A DNA stretch of 64,000 nucleotides, taken from NCBI RefSeq assembly GCF_947179165.1, contig NC_077248.1, forward strand, positions 10,622,256 to 10,686,255, read 5' to 3'. A program made the position numbers and the translations under genes. The stretch comes from Solanum dulcamara. Its lineage: Eukaryota > Streptophyta > Magnoliopsida > Solanales > Solanaceae. Below the pieces are notes generated by a model that saw nothing but the letters and a program-made list of their open reading frames with translations, made no database searches and had not been told where the DNA came from. Below are positions 13,466 through 24,324 of this stretch, one piece after another; positions within the stretch are counted from its first letter, which is position 1; the number at the start of each line of letters is the position of its first letter.

Positions 13466-13951
13466 AAATGCTGAAAATATAAGCAAGCGGAATTGGATTC
13501 GAACGAGATCATCTTGTTTTGTTTGCTATTCGAGGGGTCTAAGATATCGGTTTCATGTGAGGGGATGATGACTATATTGAGTCTCAAATCAAGACTCCAT
13601 TTTTGCTCCCAAAGTGTGCATGCAAACAAGAAAAGAATGACGAAATTAACAAGATAATATTTTAGGACAACATTTTTATCATAATGACAACGGAAAATAA
13701 AAGAAAAATGGAATAAACATTACCTGTTGTTGGGGCAGTGAACGATGGTATTTTGGTAACGAATCTACCCTCGTTTTTCAAGTAAAATCAAGTTCAAATG
13801 GAGAGAAAAATTCAAAAAGAAAAAAAATCTTTTGCAAGAAAAGTATTCAAAATCAAAGGGTAAAAGTCTATTTTTGAGTATTCTGTCCGCATTTTTCTCT
13901 CCTCCTGTCCGTATCCTTGTAAGCTCCCCCACCTTTTCCTTCTGTCCAATC

Positions 13952-13966
13952 CCTCTATTTATAGGG
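13952..13966 (-). promoter_or_regulatory. Probable TATA box of the Tat/Ogre-like LTR
   Basis: On minus the sequence CCCTATAAATAGAGG stands about 1.6 kb into the LTR. This fits the U3/R boundary and supports minus orientation. The truncated 5' copy of the LTR has lost this region. Confidence 0.55.
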
Positions 13967-14010
13967 AGATGGAGATTAAATAAAAATAAAAATAAAATGG
14001 ATGATTAAAA

Positions 14011-14176
14011 TAATGCGGAGTGGACAAATTAATAAAATAATGCGGAACGGGCGAAAATATAAAATAATGCGGAACGGCAGAAATATAAAATAATAATTAA
14101 TGGGGCGGATTATTAAAATAATGCGACAGAATATTAAAATAATGCGGAATGGGGCGAAATATTAAAATAATGCGGG
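14011..14176. repeat. Short tandem array in the LTR (AAAATAATGCGG motif)
   Basis: There are about six units of 25-35 bp built around AAAATAATGCGGAACGGG, with spacers of variable length. The array lies just upstream (on minus) of the TATA box, so it sits in the U3 promoter region, where tandem repeats often act as enhancers. Any such role here is inference. Confidence 0.65.
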
Positions 14177-14224
14177 ATGAATAGAAGAAATAAAAAAAAT
14201 AAAAAAATATATACATATTTATGT

Positions 14225-14312
14225 ATATATATATATATATATAGTAATGGGAAATTAATATGTATATTATTTATTTATTTTTCGGATGAAGAATACACAT
14301 TTTTATATTTTT

Positions 14313-14359
<47 letters not shown>

Positions 14360-14650
14360 CGAGAGAGAGAGACAAAGGGGTATGGTCGGGCATTATTTTA
14401 TGAGTATAGAAAAATAAGGTGGGGACAAAACATGTTTAGTTTATTAATATGTGTGTATATATATTTGTTTTTTTTTTGTTTTTTTTTTCTGAAAAGTGGG
14501 GAGGGGACAATTTTGCTTTTTTATTTTTATTATTATTTGATAGAGTTAGGGGGGGCGTGCATGGAATATTAAATTGGTATAGGGGTATGGGGAGGGGACA
14601 AACATGGTAGGAATATATATATATATATATATCTGAAAATAGAAAAATGA
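14225..14650. repeat. (TA)n microsatellites
   Basis: TA runs occur at 14,225-14,242, 14,318-14,358 and 14,613-14,631; another is at 15,371-15,391. There is no coding content; the open frame at 14,177-14,359 is low complexity. Confidence 0.85.
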
Positions 14651-15566
14651 TTATTGTTAATATAGGGGCACGCGTGGCTTCTTTTTTATTTATTTATTAT
14701 TATTATTTCTAAAAAAAGTAATTTATAAAGTATAGAAATTTGAAAAACTATTTAATGATTTTAGTCTAGTGATGTGTAAATTAGTTTATGTACAGTATAT
14801 AGGTAGAATGAGATGTGAAATTGGAGGGATGATATATATTATTTGCATGTTGTAGTATTAATGGAAGAATTAAAAAGTTGTTAATATAAAATTAATTATG
14901 TGTTATTTAGGTGGAAGAAATGAAAACGTAAAATTAATTAATGAATTTGGTTATCAAATAAGATGAATTAATATCAGTTAATTAACGAGCTTCAAAAAAA
15001 AACAAAAATAATTAACTTCATTGTAACTAATTATTAATTTGCGAAATCATTAATAATAATAAATAAATAATCTTTTTATAAGTCAATTTTAAATATTACT
15101 AAAAGATAATAACTATATAACAAAAAATGCATATGTTATGAAGATGACAAAATTATTTAAAATACACTTGAAAATATGCATGGTTTTATAAAAGCCAATT
15201 ATTTTAATTTGTTTAAGATTGAAGAAGGCTAAAATTAAAATAATTAACTTAAAATGTGAGTCTATTAATTAAATCAAGCCAATTAACAAAATATTTAGTT
15301 TAAAAATAAAAACACTTTTTGAGACAGTTTTCGAATATATAATAAAAAATATTAATGTTCAAGAATTATTTTATATATATATATATATATATGTATGTAT
15401 ATACCGAAATTATTTTTAAAAATAATGATAATATATAGGCATATTTCTTTTTTTTAATTATTATTTATTTATTTATTAATATTCTATTTTATTTTTAATT
15501 AATTTTTTTATTATTATTATTTTTTAAAAAAATTATGTTGTGGATGATCAAAATTGGGTGTCAACA

Positions 15567-16429
15567 GCTATCCCACTTTGACCGGAGATGATGAAAGAGT
15601 TTTTGGGCAAAGAAGTTGATGTACTAGCCAATTTTGTCCTGACCATCAACGTTGAAATAAAGTTCAGAATATACAGAGTAAGAAATTTGTGAGAATTATG
15701 GCTGAACTTTTGTTTTTGAGTTGCCTGCATATCTCAGGTAGCATGAGAATCGAGCTGAATGCAGTTCTCAAGTTATGTAAGGATAAGGTGGAGTGAGTTG
15801 ACAACGCCATCATAAAACTGTGTTGGTATTAGCGATTGAGGAAAATGTTCACAGAGATGGCCAAGGAAAAAGAATGAGATTGAACAAGTGAAGAGTTATT
15901 AGAAAATGAGGTAAAGTAAAAGGGTACATAGTGATAATATAAAGAGATATAAGTGGAATTAAAAACCTGGACTCGACAAAGTGCGAGAATATTGGGAAGA
16001 ACGAAGTAAATCCTAGCCCAAAAATTGTCCCACTATCAAATTATGACGAGACTGGATTTTAAGACCCAAATTATGGAGCATAGGATGAGTAGAGTTCGAA
16101 AGTAGATTCATGACCATTGTTGGTGAGTTTGACCCTCCAACAAATATCCCAGTTCACTTCTTAGAAACAGTTCGACGTTGTGCTAAAGCTTTTTTTTCGT
16201 AGGCGTCTACATCTGTGGTTTAATTGAGAATCCATCCTCTTAGATGATCTCGTCAAAGACTAAGATAAAAACTCATTAGTAGAAAAATATAATTCAAAGG
16301 AAAGGATAGCGTCGTTACAATATCGGTGTGTCAACCTCCTTCGATTTTGACATATAACAAACAAAACGTATTTCCTAAGTTGATGTGATATGCTTCAATT
16401 TTGATGTAATATGCAATGAGTTGATATGA
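15567..16429. other. 3' noncoding part of the Tat/Ogre-like element, with polypurine tract
   Basis: The minus-strand purine tract AAAGTGGGATAG lies directly before the LTR start at 15,566, where a plus-strand primer is expected. The rest shows no conserved protein domain. A 60-residue frame at 15,730-15,548 runs into the LTR and is not conserved-looking. Confidence 0.5.
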
Positions 16430-16935
16430 TGCAATAGGCCTTTCGGCAATGGCATGATAATGGCCCTCTCGGCAATGATATGATAAATGATGGCCTTTTT
16501 GGCAATGACATAATGAATGATGGCCCTCTCGGCAATGATATGATAAATGATGAATGATGGCCCTCTTGGCAATGATGAATGATGAATGATGGCCCTCTTG
16601 TCAATGATGAATGATGGATGATGGCCCTCTTGGCAATGATGAATGATGAATGATGGCCCTCTTGGCAATGATAAATGATGAATGATGGCCCTCTTGGGAA
16701 TGATAAATGCTGAATGATGACCCTCTTGGCAATGATAAATGATGAATGATGGCCCTCTTGGCAATGATAAATGATGAATGATGGCCCTCTTGACAATGAT
16801 AAATGATGAATGATGACCCTCTTGGCAATGATGAATGATGAATGATGAATGATGGCCCTCTTGGCAATGATGAATGATGAATGATGGCCCTCTTGGAAAT
16901 GATGAATGATGAATGATGGCCCTCTTGGCAATGAT
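16430..16935. repeat. Minisatellite, 32-bp unit
   Basis: There are about 14-15 copies of a 32-bp unit centred on GGCCCTCTTGGCAATGATGA; the first units are more diverged (CTCGG, TTTTTGG). Because 32 is not a multiple of three and stops are rare in the unit, long open frames appear in all three minus frames with repeated PRGPSFIIHH-like peptides. I treat these as artefacts. Confidence 0.9.
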
Positions 16936-17560
16936 ATTACCACCTCCGATAATATGATATGAATAAAATAATATTATCATATACGGCATTAGATCATCGT
17001 ATACGGCATTACATCACCGCATACGGCATTATATCGTATACGACATCGTATATGGAATTATATCATCATATACGGTATTATAACATAAATGACTCTCTTG
17101 GCAAATGACATTACCACCTCCGGTAATACAATACGAATAATAAAATATGAATGACCCTCTTGACAATGGTGAATGATGGCCCTCTTGGCAATGATATTAC
17201 CACCTCAGGTAATATAATATGAATAAAATAATGTCATTGTATACGGGATTAGATCATCGTATACGGCATTACATCATCGCATACGGCATTATATCATCAT
17301 ATACGGCATCGTATATGGTATTATATCATCATATACGGTATTATAACATAAATGGCCCTCTTGGCAAATGATATTATCACCTCCGGTAATATAATACGAA
17401 TAATAAAATATGAATGACTTCTTGGCAATGATATTACCACATACGGTAATATAATATGAATAAAATAATATAATCGTATACGAGATTAGATCATCGTATA
17501 CGGTATCATATCATTGTATACTGCATTATATCATTATATGCGGCATTATACGTGCCCATT
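16936..17560. repeat. Higher-order tandem repeat, about 264-bp unit
   Basis: ACCACCTCCGATAATAT-like blocks recur at about 16,938, 17,113, 17,202, 17,377 and 17,436. The spacings of 264 bp (16,938 to 17,202 and 17,113 to 17,377) show two full units and a partial third. Inside each, ATCATCGTATACGGCATTA-like subrepeats of about 22-24 bp occur several times. Confidence 0.8.
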
Positions 17561-19289
17561 AGACGTCTTTAAGGATGGAGAATATAATTTGACGTCATTA
17601 TGGACGCTTGTATTGAAAGTAGCTCCTTTGCGTTTTCCTGCACTCAAAAGAAAATAAGTAATAGACACATTGTCGTTTTAACTGACGATTGAGCGAAAAT
17701 CTTTAGGAAAAATTCTTGAAAATATGTACAAAGTGCCTGATCACTTTGACATTAGTGTGTGAATATCATGCTCATTTTCGAATATTTTATATTCATTTTG
17801 GCTCATGGCTTGCTGGAGATTTGGATGAGGCATTGTTGTTCATTTTTTGAACGTCTCCTTTTCGTCTAATGAATCTTGGTGACAAAATTATCGCTTTGGA
17901 AACTCTTTGTTCTTTCAACTTCTTTGTACTTACTGAAAAGAGGGATATGGTGATCCTTTACAAATCTGCGATCACAGAAAAACTGTTAGTTTTTAATGAA
18001 CTGATCTGTGTTGAATTCTCCATTTGTTTTCTCCTTGTCTTGCTATCTTCGATCACTTGCTCTGATTTCCCACTTCTTGATAGATATAAGACTAAAATAT
18101 ATTCATGAAAAATATTTGATGCATTAAAATCTTTAAGAAAGATGAGTTTTCGAAAAGCAATTTAGAAAGGGTCACTGCCAGATGTCATGTCACGCCTAGC
18201 TTAAATGAACTTGATCCGAAGCTTTGAGCAGGCTTGATATCTTGTTCACAAAAATTTAAGGATTCTTGGTAAATTCTGACATAGCTAGAAAATTTTGTAG
18301 TTTACTCTGAACTTTGATGATGCTAGAGATTATTGAGGTTGACATTGACCTTCCAATAATGTCAGGGATCATTTGAGGCCAACCTTGAACTTTGAAGTTG
18401 AGTAAAATCTTCTGATGATATTAGATAAATTTTTTGAGGTCATCCTCAAAAATTTTTGTCCAAGTTAGATGTCTTGGTAAATATCATACTACCAATAAGA
18501 GATTTGCAGAATTTTGAGATCCTCTCAAAAATTCTATCCCAGTTACTTTTTTGATGCACCTCAGTCTTGTCTTCTTTTGTGAAAAATATCTTCTTTAAAA
18601 TTTTTGAGTCCCTCTCAAAAATTATGTCCCAGTTTCTATCATAAATAGAGAACTTACGGGAGATATGACCGAACCGTTGTGATGCCTACGTATCCCGTTG
18701 AGGCAGAATCAGGTCAAATGTAGTTCCTCCGGGGGAGATAAATGAAAAATGGGAGATTTTAAAATAAAAAGTAATAAATAAAAATGACCGAGGCCGACAT
18801 AGGCCGCCTACGTATTTCATTCTTGAGAATTCAGGTCAGACGTAGTTCAAACCTCAAAAAGGAATTTTAAAAATAGATGAACATGGAAGCGATTACAAGA
18901 AAAGGAAGCAATTAAAGGGAAAGATACAAAAGGACCAATTTGCCTTTTTCAAAACAATACGAGGAAAATTAAAGAGTAACAAGGTAAAGTGATATAAAGC
19001 ATGGGTATCCCGACTACCACCGGCTTTTCATAAAATTCGTCTTTATCTATCAAGACGAGTGAGGAATCAAGAGCGGATTGTAGGTCCAATTAGGCACTTG
19101 CTCTTTTGGATTGGCATCTCGTATGCTTGACGTCTCGATTATCACAGCATCACTGACTCCTTCTCCTAGACCACCATTATTGATAGACTCTTGCACTGAA
19201 AATGACTGATACGTATGAGGGAAAGGCTTTTAAAAATTATCAGATTTGACTGGGGCTATCGGTATTCCAATCTTTTCCAACTTCAATCA
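17561..19289. other. Noncoding internal part of the Tat/Ogre-like element with hairpins
   Basis: No protein domain is seen. It holds three similar hairpins (18,430-18,452, 18,511-18,533, 18,599-18,622), each with arms near TTTTTGAG/CTCAAAAA. It also holds two copies of a GCCTACGTATcc...CAGGTCa...GTAGTTC motif (about 18,684 and 18,807). In autonomous Ogre elements this position would hold protease and pol; here it is replaced by noncoding sequence. Confidence 0.5.
18430..18622. repeat. Three related hairpins
   Basis: Each hairpin is an inverted repeat of 7-8 bp arms (AATTTTTGAG...CTCAAAAATT) followed by a shared tail near TTxTGTCCCAGTT or TTTGTCCAAGTT. Spacing is about 81 and 90 bp. Confidence 0.6.
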
Positions 19290-21195
19290 TGTTAATATTC
19301 ACCCCTTCATGATTCGACAGGGGGTTATTATTAACATTGGGAGTGGCGGTTTGAAGAGTGACGACCTCACGATTAATCAAATCCTGAATCTTGTGCCTCA
19401 AATTGACACAAGTTTCAATATAATGCCCTATACTATTCGAATGATACGCACATGTTTGGTCATCTCTGAAGAATCTAGAGATTGTATCAGCCGATTTAGG
19501 TGCAATGGGATGAATAATACCTGCATCTCTCAGTCTTTCGTACAGCTTAGTCCAACTTTCCTCTAGAGGAGTGAAAATCCTAGTAGGCCTATTTTCAAAA
19601 TTGGGTTGGGTAAGGCTGTAGTTATTTTGCGGGGGTGGGGGTACATGACGATAACTAGGACGATTTTGGCGGAAAGGTGCGGGAGTTCAGAAATTTGGGC
19701 ATTGTGGAGTTTGGTATCCATGAGGAACATTTTGATATTGCGGAGGTAAGTAATTAGGAGGCGGAGTTTGATAACTCGATTGGACGAAAAAAATTGGATA
19801 GGAATTTTGTGGAGATGGGGGATAGATTTCAGAGGGTGAGGTTTTTCTGGAGCTAAAATAGGATGATCTCTGTGTCCTTCTTTCAGGCACATGAGAAATA
19901 AAGGACACATCTTCTCTTTTATTTTTGAACAAACCTGAAGACCCAGCTTGGATGGCCACACGAGTGATCCTTCCGGTCTTAAGACCGTCTTCGATGGTCT
20001 CTCCAATTTTGACCACCTTAGCAAATTTCGCTCCTACGAGAAACAACATCCTGTCATAGTACTTAGGCTCTTGATTGCGTACAAAGACTTCGATAATCTC
20101 TTTTTCAGTCATGGGAGGTCTCACTCTGGCAGCCTCTTTCCTCTAACGATAGGCGTACTCTCGATAGCTTTCAGTAGACTTTTATTTGATTTTCTCCAAA
20201 GAATAACGATCAGGAATGATCTCCACATTGTAAGCAAATCTTTCGATGAAATCTTTAGCTAAAGCATTCCAATTTGGCCACTGTTTCATCTCTTGAGAAG
20301 TAAACCATTCCAAGTCCTCTTCGCTTAAGCTTCGGCTAAAGAGTCGTATTAATAAAGCCTCATTCTTCCCAACTCCTACGAGTTGATCACAATATACTCT
20401 CAAATGAGCCAAAGGATTCTCGGTTCCATCGAAAGTATCAAATTTAGGTACTTTAAACCCTTCCAGAAGGTCCAGATCTGGATGGATACACAGATCTTCA
20501 TAATTCAAACCAATAACATCCGGGGTATAGTGAAACTCCTTCATAGCTTTTATAATTTCCTTTTTCATGCTCTGCTTAGTTATTTCCTCTTTGGTCCTCC
20601 ACTCCCTTTCTTGTTCCTTATAGTGATCAAGTTCGGAACTGTTGGTATAGGGCTCATTTGGGATTGGGATTTGGAAAGCTGTCTTTTGAGACACAAGAGG
20701 AATAATGAGAGGATTTGGTGTATTTTGAGGGACTTGATAATTTTGGAGAAATGTTTGACGGTTAGTATGTTGATTTTGATGATGGGGAAAGGTCTGTGGG
20801 TTGTTAATATTTTAGATTTGTGGAAGAGGGCAGGCTTGAGGGTTGGTGTTTTGTGGAGGAGAAAGGCTTTGGGGATTGGTGTTTTGAGGATAAGGTGGTG
20901 CTTGGTAGGAAGCGGAAGCATGATGGGGGTTAGACGAAGTGAGATCAATGATGAAGGCATTTTGAGCGGGGTTTGAGGATGGGTTTTGGACGTGTTCCGT
21001 ACTTGAATTTAGAGAAGGGAAATGAATTGGAGGCCTTTCATTGCCTGGAACAGGCGTGTTGGCGGCTATATCCAGATTTGATAATTCTCGATTTTTTTGT
21101 ATCTCAACTCTCATCTCGGCGATCTGTCGCACTAACTGTGCGATCAACTCATTTTGTTCAGTGATGACAGGGTTTGTCACAATAATATCAGTCAA
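19290..21195 (-). pseudogene. Tat/Ogre-type gag pseudogene
   Basis: Likely start ATG at 21,195. One frame runs to about 19,290 with in-frame stops near 20,810, 20,180, 20,143 and 19,688. The N-terminal part is Pro/Asn/Gln rich. The capsid-like part (20,694-20,182) has FDTFDGTENPLAHLRVYCDQ and EEDLEWFTSQEMKQWPNW, characteristic of Tat/Ogre gag. The C-terminal part (about 19,590-19,400) has FTPLEESWTKLYERL and a CCHC-like finger CAYHSNSIGHYIETC. Gag would form the virus-like particle and package RNA in the cytoplasm. The reading frame is intact apart from four stops and shows no frameshift, so decay is moderate. No pol follows. Confidence 0.85.
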
Positions 21196-22832
21196 CCAGT
21201 GTTCTCATTATTTCCAGTCATTTTTCTTTTTCCTATTATCGAATTTCGATCGGAAAATGAGTCTTTAGTCACTTTAGATCTCGTAAAGTATGGATGCTTG
21301 GCCAGATTATCAACACAGATCAATTCTAAATACCTGTACAGAAAATAACTCAAAAGGCAAATATGTCAATCTACATTTATAACAGATAATGCAAAAATAT
21401 CATACCGAAAAAAGATAAACACATAAGAGTTGCTTTGTTTGAAGACAAGATAATCCACGAGTATTGAAAAATGATGAAATAGACGGGAAATTGCTTATTG
21501 AATTTAGGATTTAGTGTATCAAGAAATATGACTTGCGTTAAAACGAGATCTTCTTGTCTCTTTCACGGTTGTATCTATTGATGTTGGTATCTCTTTGTAA
21601 AATATGAAGGGAGAAATCAAGCTTTTAAAGATAGAGGTCAAACCTTGAAAGGCCGCCTACGTATCCCACGAAGGAGATGTCAGGCCCTATGTAGTTTGAC
21701 TAATTCCTGCAAATCAACTATTTTTTAGAGAAGAGAGTAAGATTTAGGACCTTGAAGTGAAATTTGAATTTTGTGGTGAAACCAAAAGACTCTGCGAGCA
21801 TTTCATCGCATTTTGATAGTGATTTGATATTTGTACTTTGGGGGATTTAGAAAGAGTGGGTTAGACTGCCTTCAACTAAAGCAACACATTCATTCAAACA
21901 GTTATAGCATATAACAAATAAATAATTATTGCGTGTCCTAAACAGCTATGTGATCCTTTTGTGCTAAGGGTAGGCCTAACGATTTGAAGGATGCATAACA
22001 CCATTTGAAATATTTTATTGCCCCAAAACTTATATTTATACAAATATTATGAATAAACTGAATTGGCATACATAATGGGGAAAAAAGGGATACAAATAAT
22101 AAGTCCCACGCAGGGGTACATTCCTAACTAAGCCTTCGTGAAAAAATCTTTCATTTTTGACTTCTTGACATCTCCAAAAATCAACCTCTTTTGGATAGAA
22201 TAACAACTTGTGAAGATTTTTTTTTTTGAATAAGCTAATAAAATAAACTTCCAATCCCGAGGGACAATGTTTGTCAAATGGCGTATACAACCTTCAAATT
22301 TAAACACATAGGTATGATCGTTCATTTAGGCCGGGGCCATTTTGCACTCAAGGTGGTCTTTCAAATGGGTCCAATATGCCTTGGGTATTGGGTCATCTTA
22401 GGCAAATGCACTAAATTAGAATTTGGTTTCGCTTTATGCTAGGTGGACTAGAGTGGGCTTTGAAAAGAGACTGAATACCCGAGTCGGACAAACTCCGGGC
22501 AGAATAAAATAAACGGCGTTGGACGACCACGAACCAACTACCCGTTTATTACTTCAAGAAAGTAATGGTTATTTTCTGAAGGAACGGCCGCATGTGACTA
22601 CGTAACCGTCCTTAATCCTAATGTAAACTATTTGCCATTTGGCGGAATTCTGCTATGCATGCAATGACAGTTCAATGCTCATAATATAAAACATATAAAG
22701 CACAAATAAAGAAAGTAAATCATAATTTAAACATTTAAGGCAAAAATAAAGAAAATAAATTACTAATTATTACATTCCGAATAGTTAGTCAAATAGATTA
22801 GTCAAATATAATGGTTAGAACCTAATTACTCC
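21196..22832 (-). other. Leader of the Tat/Ogre-like element
   Basis: This is a long noncoding region between primer site and gag, as in Ogre elements. It contains a third copy of the GCCTACGTATCCC...GTAGTTTGAC motif (about 21,653). No conserved protein is seen; the small frames at 22,036-22,325 look accidental. Confidence 0.45.
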
Positions 22833-22849
22833 CCAGCGGAGTCGCCATT
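22833..22849 (-). promoter_or_regulatory. Primer-binding site (tRNA-Arg-like)
   Basis: On minus, TGGCGACTCCGCTGGGG stands two bases after the LTR end (spacer AA). This matches the primer site described for Ogre-type elements and fixes the orientation and the LTR boundary. Confidence 0.7.
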
Positions 22850-22851
22850 TC

Positions 22852-22984
22852 TGTTATGTCGAAAAATGAACAAGGTTTTAAAATTAATTTCATCTTTTCA
22901 GGAAAAATCAATTTTATTAAAAGAGGAGTCGCCACTTAATTTTTTAAAAGAAATTAAGAAAACTTAATTTAAAAGACCCTAACA
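22852..22984 (-). repeat. Truncated 5' LTR of the Tat/Ogre-like element (133 bp)
   Basis: It matches 11,097-11,228 nearly base for base. Beyond 22,984 similarity to the left LTR stops abruptly (TAGCATTG against GATTTAAG). The point of loss, read on minus, happens to begin TGTTAGGGTC, so it could be mistaken for a real short LTR. Confidence 0.7.
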
Positions 22985-24324
22985 TAGCATTGAATTGAGT
23001 TCGTCCATGCGCCCAATATTTAAATTCATCGTAATTGAGTTATAGTTGAGTTTTACCCAAATCTTGAATTCTAAATGAATTAATTCTTCTTCTATCGAGT
23101 TAGATATATTTATGCATTTAGATTATTATTATTTTTATCTCTCATATTATTGGAATTATTGTTCATGACCACTTTCCCATGAACCCTAATTGATTTGATA
23201 TTCATAAATATTTTTATATGTGTTTTGAGTAAAGATATTGGCTTTTAATATTTATTGACAAAAAGAGTGATTTGAATTAATACTATATATGTATTTTATT
23301 GAGTTTTGAAAGAGCAAAAGAATTGAGTTTAAATGAATTTGAGTAAATGATATTTTGAGCAAGATGTTTTGATGAGATTTAAATAATGTTTTGAAGTGTA
23401 ATGATTGATGAAGAGGTAATAAGATGAGTTTGATGTTTTTCCAATAAGACTAGATGATGATGTTAATATGAGCACATATATCGGGAGTAGTATTGAGTAC
23501 CGAGTTGGACAAGAGTTTAATTGACTCAAATTTCAGAACTACGTAGCCAACATAGGATGAAGGCTTTACCTCTTAAGTGCCAAAAAAAGACTTTGATGAT
23601 TGGATCCAAGATAGTGATATTTTTTACCCTAGCAAGGTATTTGATGGGTGTGGCAATGACATCGCTTCGTTGTATCATCACTAGCTCATAAGTGATGGTT
23701 GTCGGTTAGGGAAACTCCCAACTGAGTAAGCTTTGCTTATTATTATTATTATTAAACTTTTATTACATATTAATGTTGAGATGATGTTAAGTTCTGAACC
23801 GAGTCTTCTTGAAAGGAGTTTCTTGATATCTGTCCTTATTTTCCTATCATTTTACATACTACATTCCATGTACTGACGTCATTCGACCTGCATTGTTTTA
23901 TGATGCATATACACGTGTTAGAGATCTTCAACAGGTGTATCGTTGAAGAACATTACTTTCCAGCTATTTGGTGAGTCTTTCTTTTATTCGAAGCAACTTT
24001 TTATCCTTTTATTATTGTTGACTATTATGTCTTTTTTGAGATAGCCATGGACATTTCATTGGCACCATCTGATAGTGTTAGAGGCTTTATAGACAGAGTT
24101 TGATGATGTAATTGGAGTAGTTCTCCTTTGAAACTACTTCTTCTAAGGATTATTTCTTTCATTTGATGTTGATGATGGCGAGCCCACATAAGTATTCTTA
24201 TTTTCACTTAAGTATTCCGCTGATGAACGAATGAGTGATGAGACCAAGTGGTTCTCTCGGAGGCTAAAGATGGTTTCTGAGTGTCGGTCACGCCTAGGGT
24301 ACCCTATCAGGGCATGCCAATTAT

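Larger units (their letters stand above)
11097..15566 (-). repeat. 3' LTR of the Tat/Ogre-like element (4.47 kb)
   Basis: On minus it starts TGTTGACACCCAATTTTGA (15,566) and ends CGACATAACA (11,097). The last 132 bp (11,228-11,097) match 22,984-22,852 with only a few differences, which marks this piece as the shared U5 end. The LTR contains a TATA box on minus near 13,960, trinucleotide arrays, a tandem array at 14,011-14,176, AT microsatellites and a hAT insertion. Confidence 0.7.
11097..22984 (-). mobile_element. Gag-only Tat/Ogre-like LTR retrotransposon (TR-GAG/LARD type), 5' LTR truncated
   Basis: Orientation is minus. At the right, the 132-bp LTR end (22,984-22,852) is followed directly by a primer site, TGGCGACTCCGCTGGGG (22,849-22,833), like the tRNA-Arg-type site of Ogre elements. 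A long leader, a gag gene (21,195-19,290) and a long noncoding 3' part with minisatellites follow. At the left there is a purine tract (AAAGTGGGATAG, about 15,580-15,569) and a 4.47-kb 3' LTR (15,566-11,097). No protease, RT, RNase H or integrase could be found, so it would depend on proteins of an autonomous relative. I found no target duplication, as expected if the right end was lost. Confidence 0.75.
10620..24319 (+). mobile_element. Solo LTR of a Ty3 element, itself interrupted by a Tat/Ogre-like insertion
   Basis: The left end is TGTAACACCCCC at 10,620 and the right end is GGGCATGCCA at 24,319. Both fit the TGTAACACCCC...GGGCGTGACA ends common in Solanaceae Ty3 elements. The flanks are a perfect 5-bp target duplication ATTAT (10,615-10,619 and 24,320-24,324). 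The LTR pieces are 10,620-11,096 and 22,985-24,319, about 1.8 kb in total, and no internal domain of this element remains, so it is a solo LTR formed by LTR-LTR recombination. It is inserted in noncoding DNA of the MULE transposase gene. Confidence 0.8.

Noticed and set aside
16375..16989. Long minus-strand open frames (up to 204 residues) with PRGPSFIIHH repeats
   Set aside because: They are readings of the 32-bp minisatellite in different frames; composition follows the repeat and no start context or homologous domain is present.
16430..17560. CRISPR-like repeat array
   Set aside because: Repeats are contiguous with no unique spacers, and the DNA is plant nuclear; it is a minisatellite.
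20383..20976. 197-residue plus-strand frame opposite gag
   Set aside because: It is antisense to the gag pseudogene, hydrophobic and without domain; a shadow frame.
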